The notes: a model not told the origin generated them from the sequence alone. Counted from the first letter of the stretch, positions 1 to 7,897 are shown. The stretch is DNA of 10,608 bases from CAIVPM01 sp049242885 (GCA_049242885.1 JBMLOQ010000147.1:1-10608), one strand, 5' to 3'. A program made the numbers and translations.

Positions 1-1107
1 CAAATTGCCGAAAAAATTTACAATAATCAAAGAATAAATTTTGATGAAGGTGTTACTTTGTTTAAAGAAGGAAGTCTTACTTTCTTAGGTAGTTTGGCAA
101 ATTATGTACGAGAAAAAAAGCATGGTAATTACACTTATTTTAACCGTAATTTTCATATAGAACCTACTAATGTGTGTGTATTTAGTTGCAAGTTTTGCAG
201 CTACTCAAAGCTATATGCCAATAGAGAAGATGGTTGGGAGCTAAGTGTTGAGCAAATGATGCATATTGTAAAAAGTTATGATGGAAAACCTGTTACAGAA
301 GTGCATATTGTTGGTGGAGTGCATCCAAAAATGCAATTGCCTTTTTTTGAAGAACTGTTACAAGCAATTAAAGCTCATCGTCCTAATTTACACATTAAAG
401 GCTTTACACCTGTAGAGTTGGATTACATGTTTAAAAAAGCAAAAATAACCAACGACGAAGGTATGAAACGCTTACATGATGCTGGTTTAGATAGTTTACC
501 TGGTGGCGGAGCCGAAATTTTTCATCCAGATATTAGAAGCAAAATTTGTGACGATAAAGTGGATGCTAATGGTTGGTTAGCAATTCACAAAGCTGCACAT
601 CAACTAGGAATGCACAGCAACGCTACTTGTTTGTATGGGCATATTGAAAGCTATGAACATAGAATAGACCATATGGAACGTTTGCGTAGTTTGCAAGACG
701 AAACTGGTGGCTTTAATACATTTATACCACTTAAGTTTAGAAATAAGGATAATGAAATGAGTCATATAAACGAAAGCAGTGTAATCGAAGACATGAAAAT
801 GTATGCTGTAAGCAGATTGTATATGGACAATTTTAATCATATAAAAGCATATTGGCCTATGCTTGGCAGGCAAAATGCACAACTTACATTAAGCTTTGGT
901 GTAAATGATATTGATGGTACTATTGATGATACAACAAAAATTTATAGTATGGCAGGTAGCGAAGAACAAACGCCTACTATGAATACAGAGCAATTGGTAA
1001 ACCTAATAAAACAGGTGAATAGAACACCCATTGAAAGAGATACTTTGTACAATGTAATTACAGATTATAGCAATGTAGTTTTTGCCGACAAAGCTATTTT
1101 AAATTAG
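1..1107 (+). CDS. mqnE: Aminofutalosine synthase MqnE (radical SAM), 5' end outside window
   Basis: Radical SAM enzyme of the futalosine menaquinone pathway. The family adds the 5'-deoxyadenosyl radical to 3-[(1-carboxyvinyl)oxy]benzoate to give aminofutalosine, in the cytoplasm. The cluster-binding CX3CX2C motif has its Cys codons at 175, 187 and 196 (CVFSCKFC). A Gly-rich GGGAEIF segment is at 502-522. The C-terminal part DGTIDDTTKIYSMAG and the FIPLKFRN stretch are typical of MqnE rather than its paralogue MqnC, as is YFNRNFHIEPTNVC before the cysteines. A TTG at 58 could be taken as the start, but the frame stays open to base 1 and those 19 codons (reading IAEKIYNNQRINFDEG and on) resemble the normal MqnE N-terminus, so the true start lies upstream. 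The last 14 bases overlap the end of nhaA on the other strand. Function is inferred from motifs; no other mqn gene is in view. Confidence 0.92.
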   Translation, partial: QIAEKIYNNQRINFDEGVTLFKEGSLTFLGSLANYVREKKHGNYTYFNRNFHIEPTNVCVFSCKFCSYSKLYANREDGWELSVEQMMHIVKSYDGKPVTEVHIVGGVHPKMQLPFFEELLQAIKAHRPNLHIKGFTPVELDYMFKKAKITNDEGMKRLHDAGLDSLPGGGAEIFHPDIRSKICDDKVDANGWLAIHKAAHQLGMHSNATCLYGHIESYEHRIDHMERLRSLQDETGGFNTFIPLKFRNKDNEMSHINESSVIEDMKMYAVSRLYMDNFNHIKAYWPMLGRQNAQLTLSFGVNDIDGTIDDTTKIYSMAGSEEQTPTMNTEQLVNLIKQVNRTPIERDTLYNVITDYSNVVFADKAILN

Positions 1108-2278
1108 AATTTTTTATTCCAAAACTCATTACTATAAACCCTATAACACCTGCTAATAAAGATGCAAAGAGTACAGCAATTTTAGCTTGATTTTGTATTT
1201 CTATATCTTTAAAAGCCAAAGTGCTAATAAAAATACTCATGGTAAAGCCAATACCACAAAGTATAGCTGCTGCAAAAAACTTTGTAAAGTTTACACCACT
1301 AGGTAAGCTAGCAAATTTAAAGTATTGCATAGCATAGCTAAAGACAGTAATACCAATTGCTTTTCCTGCAATTAATCCTATAATTATTCCTAAACTTAAA
1401 CTATTTGTAAGTTGAATGCTATTTGCATTTAATTGCAATACCGTATTTGCCAATGCAAATACAGGCATAACTATAAAATATACTGGTACATGTAATTTTA
1501 ACTGTAAACGAGTTAAACATTTATTAGGCACTAATGCAGCAAATATTACACCAGCTATTGTTGCATGCAATCCACTATTAAACATGGCATACCATATTAT
1601 AATTCCCAAAGCATATTGTACTATTCCAAATTTTACAAATTTGTTGGCAATTAATATTAAAAATATAGCAACAACTACTAAACCTAAATACATCCACTGT
1701 ATAGTTGTTCCATAAAACAAAGCAATTACAATAATGGCTCCTAAATCGTCAATAATCGCTAAAGCTGTAACAAAAACTTTTAACTGCATGGGCACTTTAT
1801 TTCCCAATAAATTCATAATTCCTATAGTAAATGCAATATCTGTAGCAGTTGGTATTGCCCAGCCAGCAGTATAGCTTGTGTTAGCATTAAACGCAACAAA
1901 TAGTAAAGCAGGTATAAGCATTCCGCCAATAGCAGCAAATAATGGCATGGCAGCCTTTTTAGCTGTATTTAATTCGCCTTCAACCAATTCTCTTTTTATT
2001 TCTAATCCAGCTAGTAAAAAAAACAAAGCCATCAGTGCATCATTTATCCATACTTGTATAGTATTTGGTAAATGCAAAAAGCCAACTGTAGCACTGTGGT
2101 TTACAGTACCATCAATGCTCTTACTCCAAAATAAAATATATTCGTTTCCAAAAGATACATTTGCAAGAAATAAAGAAATTAATGTACATACACAAAGTAC
2201 AATGCCAATAGCTTTACTATCGTGTATAAACTCTTTTAATGGATTTAAAAAAGTGTGTCTTAATATTTTTAAAATCAT
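1094..2278 (-). CDS. nhaA: Na+/H+ antiporter NhaA
   Basis: Inner-membrane antiporter that exports Na+ (or Li+) in exchange for H+ and serves pH and sodium homeostasis. The 394-residue product, close to the 388 of E. coli NhaA, is almost entirely hydrophobic helices. Visible family motifs are NDALMALFFLLAGLEIKREL (about residues 79-98), GWAIPTATDIAF with Asp147, and ALAIIDDLGAI with the Asp177-Asp178 pair. These match the ion-binding Asp133, Asp163 and Asp164 of E. coli, so the transporter looks functional. I start at the ATG at 2278; a TTG two codons upstream (2284) is possible. The start lies 22 bases from the divergent lpxB start, and a TAGATTTG box (2289-2282) sits just before the ATG, too close for a normal leader. 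The stop is inside the last codons of mqnE, so there is no room for a terminator between the two genes. Confidence 0.93.
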   Translation of the reverse strand: MILKILRHTFLNPLKEFIHDSKAIGIVLCVCTLISLFLANVSFGNEYILFWSKSIDGTVNHSATVGFLHLPNTIQVWINDALMALFFLLAGLEIKRELVEGELNTAKKAAMPLFAAIGGMLIPALLFVAFNANTSYTAGWAIPTATDIAFTIGIMNLLGNKVPMQLKVFVTALAIIDDLGAIIVIALFYGTTIQWMYLGLVVVAIFLILIANKFVKFGIVQYALGIIIWYAMFNSGLHATIAGVIFAALVPNKCLTRLQLKLHVPVYFIVMPVFALANTVLQLNANSIQLTNSLSLGIIIGLIAGKAIGITVFSYAMQYFKFASLPSGVNFTKFFAAAILCGIGFTMSIFISTLAFKDIEIQNQAKIAVLFASLLAGVIGFIVMSFGIKNSNLK

Positions 2279-2300
2279 GCCCAAATCTATTACTAATTAA

Positions 2301-3404
2301 ATGAAATATTATATTATAGCAGGAGAAGCTAGTGGAGATTTACATGGTAGTAATTTAATTGCTCAATTAAAAGTGCAAGATGAAAATTTTAATGCTCGTT
2401 GCTGGGGTGGAGATTTAATGCTTGCACAAGGTACAACAGTTGTAAAACACTATAAAGAACTGGCATTTATGGGTTTTTTAGAAGTTGTAAAAAATCTTCC
2501 TACAATATTAAAAAACATAAATTTTTGCAAAAAAGATATTGAAAAATTTGACCCAGATGTTTTAATACTCATCGATTACCCAGGATTTAATTTAAGAATT
2601 GCCGAATGGGCCAAAAAAAAAGGGTTTAAAGTGGTTTATTACATTGCTCCACAAGTATGGGCTTGGAAAGCAAATAGGGTAAAGAAAATGAAACAGTGTA
2701 TTGACCTAATGCTTTGTATTTTGCCTTTTGAAAAAGCTTATTTTAAAGATGTTTGGAACTGGGATGTTAGCTATGTTGGTCATCCTTTAATTGAGGTAAT
2801 TGATAGCTTTAAGCTTAATAATAGTCATTTGCAAAAAGAAAATATAATTGCTATTGTACCTGGTAGTAGAAAACAAGAGATTGCAAAAAAGCTTCCCATT
2901 ATGTTGCAAGTAAGTAAACTATTGCCACAATACAACTTTGTAGTTGCCAAAGCACCAGGCTTAGAGGATGATTTTTATGAAGCTTTTTTACAACCTTACA
3001 GTAATGTAAGTGCAGTAAGCAATAAAACCTATGAGTTATTGAGCAAGGCACAAGCAGCAATGGTTACCAGCGGTACAGCAACTTTAGAAACAGCATTGTT
3101 TAATGTGCCAGAAGTAGTATGTTATAAAACAAGCAGCATTAGCTACGCAATTGGTAAAAGGTTAATTAAAATTAAATTTATTGCTTTGGTAAATTTAATT
3201 ATGAATAAATTGGTAGTTAAAGAGTTAATACAAAAAGATTTAACTCCAAGTAAAATTGCAGAAGCTTTAAATCCTTTGCTTTTAAGTGATTCTAACGAGT
3301 ATAATCAGCAGCAAAATGACTATAAAAATTTGTATCAACTTTTAAGCGATGGTGGATTTGCAAGTAAACAAGCGGCTGTAAAAATTAAGCAGTTGTTAGG
3401 TTAA
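2301..3404 (+). CDS. lpxB: Lipid-A-disaccharide synthase LpxB (GT19)
   Basis: Peripheral inner-membrane glycosyltransferase of the Raetz lipid A pathway. It joins UDP-2,3-diacylglucosamine and lipid X (2,3-diacylglucosamine 1-phosphate) into the beta-1,6 disaccharide. The 367 residues are full length for the family. Motifs in order are GEASGDLHG (8-16), MGFLEVVKNL (57-66), IDYPGFN (91-97), APQVWAWK (116-123), LPFEKAYF (141-148), VGHP (159-162), PGSRKQE (187-193) and SGTATLE (257-263). Glu9, Asp92, Arg190 and Asn298 align with E. coli Glu15, Asp98, Arg201 and Asn316, which I recall as functionally important. The second Asp of the usual IDxPDFN motif is Gly here, which I believe is common in Bacteroidota. 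Start ATG 2301 gives the standard N-terminus MKYYIIAGEASGD. surE, often next to lpxB in this phylum, is absent. A run of nine A at 2613-2621 is intact in frame. Confidence 0.95.
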   Translation: MKYYIIAGEASGDLHGSNLIAQLKVQDENFNARCWGGDLMLAQGTTVVKHYKELAFMGFLEVVKNLPTILKNINFCKKDIEKFDPDVLILIDYPGFNLRIAEWAKKKGFKVVYYIAPQVWAWKANRVKKMKQCIDLMLCILPFEKAYFKDVWNWDVSYVGHPLIEVIDSFKLNNSHLQKENIIAIVPGSRKQEIAKKLPIMLQVSKLLPQYNFVVAKAPGLEDDFYEAFLQPYSNVSAVSNKTYELLSKAQAAMVTSGTATLETALFNVPEVVCYKTSSISYAIGKRLIKIKFIALVNLIMNKLVVKELIQKDLTPSKIAEALNPLLLSDSNEYNQQQNDYKNLYQLLSDGGFASKQAAVKIKQLLG

Positions 3405-3422
3405 TACTCATGTAATTACCTA
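3397..3422. other. Imperfect hairpin at the lpxB 3' end
   Basis: Arms 3397-3407 and 3412-3422 can pair at 9 of 11 positions around a 4-base loop (tcat). The left arm includes the lpxB stop codon. It lies at the junction between convergent lpxB and the HAD gene, where a bidirectional terminator would be useful. No T-run follows on either strand, so it is not a canonical intrinsic terminator. In such AT-rich DNA it may be chance. Confidence 0.25.
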
Positions 3423-3445
3423 AAGTTATGTAAACCTAAAATCTA

Positions 3446-4057
3446 TTAAAATTTAATTTCTATAAGATTTTTGTCTTCGGTAAGATGTAAAGTTTGTAAA
3501 CCTGCCAGCTTTGCTCCTTCTATATTTTTTAAAGTATCATCTATAAATAAAGTTTCATTTGGGTTTATTTTTTGCTCATCAATTATATATTGGTAAGATG
3601 CTACTGTTGGTTTTCTTAACCCTATATTTTGACTATAATAGGCTTCAATAAAATAGTTGTTTAGGGGTTTTCTTGTGCTATTTTCTGCATGATATTGTTG
3701 CATAAAAGCATTATAGTGTATAGCATTAGTATTGCTAAATAAAAAAATGTTGAATCGTTTACTAATCCCTTCTAACCAATCTAATCTGTCTTGCCAAAAA
3801 CTCCCTAGCATGGCATTCCAAGCATCTTTAATTTGATGGTTTGTTAAATTGGTATTGGTTAATGCTCTGAATTGAGTATAAAATTCTATATCATTAACTT
3901 TCCCAACTTCTAATTGCTCAAATAAATCGTTGCAAAAATCTTGTTTAAAAAAATCATCAAAATTTGTAATTCCTAAATCCTTAAAAGCTTGAGAGGTTTT
4001 TTGATATTGAATTTTGATAAACACACCACCTAAATCAAAAATTATGTTTTTTATCAT
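3446..4057 (-). CDS. HAD-superfamily hydrolase (YihX-like, subfamily IA)
   Basis: Cytoplasmic HAD phosphohydrolase of 203 residues; the substrate cannot be read from the sequence. Motif I is IIFDLGGV with nucleophile Asp8. The usual second Asp (DxD) is Gly10, as in the YihX-like branch, which carries FDLGNV or FDLGGV. Motif II is FLFSNTN with Ser108-Asn109, motif III Lys149 in GLRKP, and motif IV FIDD with Asp173-Asp174 followed by the usual NIEGAKLAG. The segment between motifs I and II (about 15-95) is a helical cap. The family includes sugar-phosphate phosphatases such as the alpha-D-glucose-1-phosphatase YihX. The start is 6 bases after the korB stop on the same strand, so the two genes are almost certainly co-transcribed and perhaps translationally coupled. 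A metabolite-repair role beside korB is possible, but that is only inference from position. Confidence 0.85.
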   Translation of the reverse strand: MIKNIIFDLGGVFIKIQYQKTSQAFKDLGITNFDDFFKQDFCNDLFEQLEVGKVNDIEFYTQFRALTNTNLTNHQIKDAWNAMLGSFWQDRLDWLEGISKRFNIFLFSNTNAIHYNAFMQQYHAENSTRKPLNNYFIEAYYSQNIGLRKPTVASYQYIIDEQKINPNETLFIDDTLKNIEGAKLAGLQTLHLTEDKNLIEIKF

Positions 4058-4063
4058 AAGTAA

Positions 4064-5095
4064 TTATGCAATTTCCCAAACTTCTTTTCCTCTTAATAAT
4101 TTATTTAAATCTCCTTTACCTTTTTGGGCAATAACATCTTCAATTTGCAAAGCCATTACATCTTCATAGCAAGGTCTTGTGGTTTGATAAAAAACGCCAA
4201 ACGGTCTTGGAAAATGATTTTCGTTTGTTGGGTTATCGTACATACGCACAAGGGTTTGTGCTTTATAAAAATCTGACTCATCGTGAATCCATAAATCTTC
4301 TATACTAAAATCAGTACCTAAATCTACCACCTGTGGCTTTAATCCATCTAATCTAATACCTTTATTGGCATTTGCACCAAATACTAATGGTTTGCCATGC
4401 TCTGCAAATAAAGCCTCATCGGGCTTTGAGCTTTTTTCTGTAAATATTTCAAAAGCCCCATCATTAAAAATATTACAGTTTTGATAAATTTCAACAAACG
4501 ATGAACCCACGTGTTGGTGGCTACGAATTAAAATTTGCTGTAAATGTTTTACATCTCTATCCATTGTTCTAGCAATAAAACTTGCATCTGCACCCATTGC
4601 TAATGCCAATGGATTAAATGGATGATCTATGCTGCCATAAGGAGTGCTTTTTGTAAGTTTATTTTCCTCACTAGTTGGTGAATATTGCCCTTTGGTTAAT
4701 CCATAAATTTGGTTGTTAAATACTAATAAATTTACATTAAAATTTCTGCGAAGCAAATGAATAGTATGGTTTCCCCCAATGCTTAAACTATCACCATCGC
4801 CACTTACAATCCAAACACTTAAATCGGGGCGTGCAGCTTTTAAGCCACTTGCAATAGCTGTTGCTCGTCCATGAATGCTATGCATGCCATACGTATTCAT
4901 GTAATAAGGAAACCTACTACTACAGCCAATACCACTAACTATTACAATATTTTCTTTTGGCACCCCCAATGTTGGCATTACTTTTTGTACTTGTGCCAAA
5001 ATGCTATAATCTCCACAACCAGGGCACCAACGTACTTCTTGGTCGGTGGCAAAATCTTTTGCTGTTAAATTTAAAGCTGCTGCTACTTCGCTCAT
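4064..5095 (-). CDS. korB: 2-oxoacid (2-oxoglutarate) : ferredoxin oxidoreductase, beta subunit
   Basis: TPP- and [4Fe-4S]-binding beta subunit of a KorAB-type enzyme, which oxidises a 2-oxoacid (probably 2-oxoglutarate) with CoA to acyl-CoA, CO2 and reduced ferredoxin. The N-terminus has RWCPGCGDYSIL with Cys24 and Cys27, then SGIGCSSRFPYYMNTYG with Cys58. Cys207 (YQNCNIFN) is the likely fourth cluster ligand. The TPP motif begins GDGDSLSIGGNH at 99 and ends VFNN at 125-128, followed by IYGLTKGQYSPT. Length (343) is normal for the long Bacteroidota form. The alpha subunit (korA) normally lies directly upstream, but here the upstream neighbour is the divergent mutL, so the partner must be elsewhere. 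The gene heads a two-gene unit with the HAD hydrolase. A TAAATTTG box 15 bases before the ATG may be its -7 element. Confidence 0.92.
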   Translation of the reverse strand: MSEVAAALNLTAKDFATDQEVRWCPGCGDYSILAQVQKVMPTLGVPKENIVIVSGIGCSSRFPYYMNTYGMHSIHGRATAIASGLKAARPDLSVWIVSGDGDSLSIGGNHTIHLLRRNFNVNLLVFNNQIYGLTKGQYSPTSEENKLTKSTPYGSIDHPFNPLALAMGADASFIARTMDRDVKHLQQILIRSHQHVGSSFVEIYQNCNIFNDGAFEIFTEKSSKPDEALFAEHGKPLVFGANANKGIRLDGLKPQVVDLGTDFSIEDLWIHDESDFYKAQTLVRMYDNPTNENHFPRPFGVFYQTTRPCYEDVMALQIEDVIAQKGKGDLNKLLRGKEVWEIA

Positions 5096-5110
5096 TACTT
5101 ACATTTTTTG

Positions 5111-5118
5111 CAAATTTA
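5111..5118 (-). promoter_or_regulatory. Candidate Bacteroidota -7 box for korB
   Basis: On the minus strand the octamer TAAATTTG matches the Bacteroidota sigma-A -7 consensus TAnnTTTG exactly, 15 bases before the korB ATG. No TTG (-33 element) is visible at the expected 19-21 bases upstream, and the implied leader would be only about 10 bases. The match could be chance. The rest of the 152-base spacer between korB and mutL (5096-5247) shows no clear mutL promoter; the nearest is TAATTTCG at 5151-5158, one mismatch. Confidence 0.35.
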
Positions 5119-5247
5119 GTGTGCTATGATTAAAGCTAAGTGGGTTTTACTAATTTCGCAGGTTATTAAAAGTATTTTATATATAGTAGTAAGCAATTAA
5201 TGCTTTGTAGAAAATATTAATAAAAATAGTAATAAGTAAAACTTTAG

Positions 5248-7089
5248 ATGCCCGATATAATAAATTTATTGCCCGATAATATTGCCAATCAAATTGCAGC
5301 TGGTGAGGTAATACAACGCCCTGCAAGTGCTGTAAAAGAATTGTTGGAAAATGCTATTGATGCTGGTGCTACACAAATAAAAATGTTTATTACCGATGCT
5401 GGTAAAGCTTTAATACAAGTAATTGATAATGGTAAAGGGATGAGTGAAACCGATGCTAGAATGGCATTTGAACGACATGCAACCAGTAAAATTCAAAAAA
5501 TTGAAGACTTGTTTAGCATTAAAACTATGGGCTTTAGAGGTGAGGCTTTAGCCAGTATTGCAGCTGTTGCCCAAGTAGAACTTAAAACCAAAAGAGCCGA
5601 AGATACAGTTGGTACTTTTATTGAAATTGAAAATAGTAAGGTTACCAATCAAGAGCCTTGTGCTACTGCAAATGGCACAAGTATTAGTATGAAAAACTTG
5701 TTTTTTAATGTTCCGGCTCGCCGAAATTTTTTAAAAAGCAATACTGTAGAAATGAGGCATATTATAGATGAGTTTGTACGAGTAAGTATGGCTTTTCCGC
5801 AAATATTTTTTTCATTAACTAGTAATGGTCAAGACATTTTTCATTTAGAAATTGGCAGTATAAAGCAACGTATAGTTCAAATTCTGGGCAATAATTACAA
5901 TGCCAAATTGGTGCAAGTGCAAGAGCAAACAGATTATCTAAATATTACTGGCTTTGTAGGCAAGCCTGAAACTGCCAAAAAAACCCGCGGCGACCAGTAT
6001 TTTTTTGTAAACAATCGCTTTATTAAAAGTGCTTATTTAAACCACGCTGTTAATAGTGCTTTTGGTGATATGATAGCAAAAGACAGTTTTCCTAGCTATG
6101 TGTTGTTTATAGATTTAGAACCTCAACAAATTGATATTAATGTACACCCTACCAAGCAAGAAATTAAGTTTGAAGACGAAAAATTGATTTATGCTTTTGT
6201 GCAAAGTGCTGTAAAACATGCACTTGCTCAGTTTAGTATAGCACCCAGCTTGGATTTTACACTAAATCCTCGCATTCAGCAATTAGAAGCAGTAACACAA
6301 CCTTTGCAAGAAACCCAAAGAGAAACCACAACAGCGTCATCACTGTACAAAACATTTACTCAAAAAAATCAGGCACACTTTATTGAACCCAACGAAAAAA
6401 GTGAGTTAAGTGCTTGGAAGAGTTTTTTTACAAAAAATCAAGATGATTTAAGCCAAGAAAATAGAGTTGCTTCGCAAAAATCATTGCAGCAACAAATAGT
6501 ATCTCCTCAAATACAATCCACATCGTACAAAGCAGTAATACAAATACACCAAACCTACATTATAGCTACAAATGATTCAGATTTTATAATAATACATCAA
6601 CAACTTGCACACGAAAGGGTGCTGTACGAAAAGTATAGCAAAGCAGTTCATTTACAGCAAGCTAGCACACAAAAAATGTTGTTTCCTACAACAATTGAAT
6701 TAAGCAATGCAGATGGCATTTTAATGATGGATTTATTGCCAGAGTTTAATAAACTTGGTTATGAAATTGAACATTTTGGCAACAATAGTTTTGTGCTACA
6801 AGGCATACCTGCCGATGTTTTGCATGGTGATGATAAGCATCATATTGATTTATTACTTGAACAGTTTAAGCATTTTAGTAGCGATATAAAATTTAGTAAA
6901 CGTGAAAAGCTGATTCGTTGTTTGGCAAAGCAACATGCAATTAAAGAAGGCATTGCACTTTCTAATTCAGAAATTGTACATTTAGTAAACGATTTGTTTG
7001 CCTGCGATGCTCCTAACATAAGTGCTAGTGGCAACCCTACATTTTTAGAATTTAAAGAGGCTTATTTAGATAGAATGTTTGGGAGGTAG
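5248..7089 (+). CDS. mutL: DNA mismatch repair protein MutL
   Basis: MutL couples MutS mismatch recognition to strand incision and removal. The N-terminal GHKL ATPase is complete: ELLENAIDAGA with catalytic Glu34 (31-41), DNGKGM (60-65), ERHATSKI (75-82) and TMGFRGEALASI (93-104). The transducer part carries NLFFNVPARRNFLK (150-163) and DINVHPTKQEIKFEDE (296-311). A Gln- and Ser-rich linker spans about 342-425, and a C-terminal dimerisation domain follows (about 426-613). In that domain the endonuclease motif DQHA(X)2E(X)4E reads HQQLAHERVLYE (450-461), so the metal-ligand Asp and His are lost. The C-terminal CPHGRP zinc/manganese motif reads SASGNP (592-597). A normal nicking activity is therefore doubtful. 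Length 613 is typical. Start ATG 5248 gives the normal N-terminus (INLLPDNIANQIAAGEV). The gene is transcribed alone, divergent from korB and convergent with the Tim44-like gene. Confidence 0.96.
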   Translation: MPDIINLLPDNIANQIAAGEVIQRPASAVKELLENAIDAGATQIKMFITDAGKALIQVIDNGKGMSETDARMAFERHATSKIQKIEDLFSIKTMGFRGEALASIAAVAQVELKTKRAEDTVGTFIEIENSKVTNQEPCATANGTSISMKNLFFNVPARRNFLKSNTVEMRHIIDEFVRVSMAFPQIFFSLTSNGQDIFHLEIGSIKQRIVQILGNNYNAKLVQVQEQTDYLNITGFVGKPETAKKTRGDQYFFVNNRFIKSAYLNHAVNSAFGDMIAKDSFPSYVLFIDLEPQQIDINVHPTKQEIKFEDEKLIYAFVQSAVKHALAQFSIAPSLDFTLNPRIQQLEAVTQPLQETQRETTTASSLYKTFTQKNQAHFIEPNEKSELSAWKSFFTKNQDDLSQENRVASQKSLQQQIVSPQIQSTSYKAVIQIHQTYIIATNDSDFIIIHQQLAHERVLYEKYSKAVHLQQASTQKMLFPTTIELSNADGILMMDLLPEFNKLGYEIEHFGNNSFVLQGIPADVLHGDDKHHIDLLLEQFKHFSSDIKFSKREKLIRCLAKQHAIKEGIALSNSEIVHLVNDLFACDAPNISASGNPTFLEFKEAYLDRMFGR

Positions 7090-7102
7090 TTATGAAAACC
7101 CT

Positions 7103-7126
7103 AAAAAATATCAATTCATAGAATTG
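7103..7126 (-). terminator. Weak intrinsic terminator of the Tim44-like gene
   Basis: CAATTC (7112-7117) and GAATTG (7121-7126) form a perfect 6-bp stem with a 3-base loop. On the minus strand it is followed, after two bases, by six T (7108-7103). It lies just 3' of the Tim44-like stop (7129), in the 39-base convergent gap with mutL, where a terminator is expected. The stem is short and has only two G:C pairs, so it would be weak. Confidence 0.35.
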
Positions 7127-7128
7127 CA

Positions 7129-7788
7129 TTACACTTCTTTATAACTTTTAGCATCCAAAATATAACTCAGTTCAGGTTCGTTTACTACTTTATTTAATAG
7201 CCAGGTGTTATTATTTCTTATAAATAAATAATAATCAGTAAATGGTTCTTGTTTTTTAGAATTGCCAAATATCACCTCATAGCTCCTGTCTGAAATTATA
7301 TAATCAATCATTTTGCCTTTTATAATGGCAGAAAATGAATCTAGATTATCGTTTTTATAATCTTTAGAAGAAACAATATCTATTGAATGTATAAAAATTA
7401 AATCTAGTTTATTGGTTTGTTTTTTATTTACTAATTCGTTGATCTTTGGTTGTTGAAAGCAATAGAAATTATAAGTAACTCTAGATTGAATTAAGGTTAA
7501 GTCTTTTTTCATCCAAGCGTCTTGAAAATCAAAAAAAATCTTTTCTGTTAAGGTTTTTAAGTAATCAATATCCCAAGAAGGGTCTGATGATTCTTCAATA
7601 ACTTTTTTAGCTTGTTTTCGCCTTATTCTTACCATAAAGTAAAAAGCTACTGCAATAAGTATGTATGCAAGAGATAAAGGATTAAATCCACCTTTTCCAC
7701 TGCTGGAAGAACTTGAGCCTCCTCCTCTTGCAAACAATAAAATAGAATTGATTAAACAAAAAATTACACTATAAAACTTTAGCTTCAT
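7129..7788 (-). CDS. Tim44-like domain protein, membrane-anchored
   Basis: The 219-residue product has a hydrophobic N-terminal signal segment (about 4-20, possible cleavage after Ala20 in LLFA/RGGG). A Gly/Ser-rich stretch follows (21-34), then a transmembrane helix (about 37-54), a basic patch (RIRRKQAKK, 54-62), and a soluble domain from about 70 to the end. That domain begins DPSWDIDYLKTLTEKIFFDFQ and continues DAWMKKDLTLIQ, resembling the bacterial Tim44-like (Pfam Tim44) family. That fold is known from the mitochondrial import factor and from uncharacterised bacterial envelope proteins; no bacterial activity is assigned here. The basic residues after the helix suggest that the C-terminal domain faces the cytoplasm. 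The gene follows the glycosylhydrolase-like gene on the same strand, 54 bases away once the assembly duplication is removed, so it may be the last gene of that run. The family assignment rests on pattern recognition only. Confidence 0.75.
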   Translation of the reverse strand: MKLKFYSVIFCLINSILLFARGGGSSSSSSGKGGFNPLSLAYILIAVAFYFMVRIRRKQAKKVIEESSDPSWDIDYLKTLTEKIFFDFQDAWMKKDLTLIQSRVTYNFYCFQQPKINELVNKKQTNKLDLIFIHSIDIVSSKDYKNDNLDSFSAIIKGKMIDYIISDRSYEVIFGNSKKQEPFTDYYLFIRNNNTWLLNKVVNEPELSYILDAKSYKEV

Positions 7789-7842
7789 TGGAATAACATT
7801 TCATCAAATTGAGAGGCTTAAATCAGTTTTTATAAGCAAAAT

Positions 7843-7897
7843 TTATTTTACTTCTACCCAATTACTCAAAACATTGTTTTTGCTTACACTAGCTATA
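7843..7897. repeat. 55-base duplicate of 7998-8052 (contig-end overlap)
   Basis: These 55 bases are identical, base for base, to 7998-8052 on the other side of the N gap. They carry a second copy of the stop codon and last 17 codons of the glycosylhydrolase-like gene on the minus strand. The best explanation is two contigs that share a terminal 55-mer (a common short-read assembly k value) and were scaffolded with Ns instead of being merged. A real tandem duplication is the alternative. Confidence 0.93.

Noticed and set aside
604..882. Several open frames on the strands opposite mqnE, nhaA, korB, mutL and fabH.
   Set aside because: They lie wholly inside well-supported genes, have no family resemblance and mirror the codon pattern of the real gene.
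1101..1116. Possible terminator after mqnE: an AAATT/AATTT inverted repeat followed by T residues.
   Set aside because: The loop is two bases and the stem is all A:T, so no stable hairpin could form, and the site lies in the coding overlap with nhaA.
2613..2621. Run of nine A in lpxB as a possible programmed frameshift site.
   Set aside because: The reading frame is intact on both sides with all LpxB motifs in order. A-runs coding Lys are common in this AT-rich genome.
5096..5247. Small RNA, riboswitch or tRNA in the korB-mutL spacer.
   Set aside because: I saw only AT-rich sequence with short repeats of TAGTAA type and no stable stems or tRNA-like arms.
7843..7897. The 55-base repeats beside the gap as attachment sites or a truncated gene copy.
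   Set aside because: Exact identity, a length equal to a usual assembly k value, and a 100-N gap point to an assembly overlap. No integrase or mobile gene is present.
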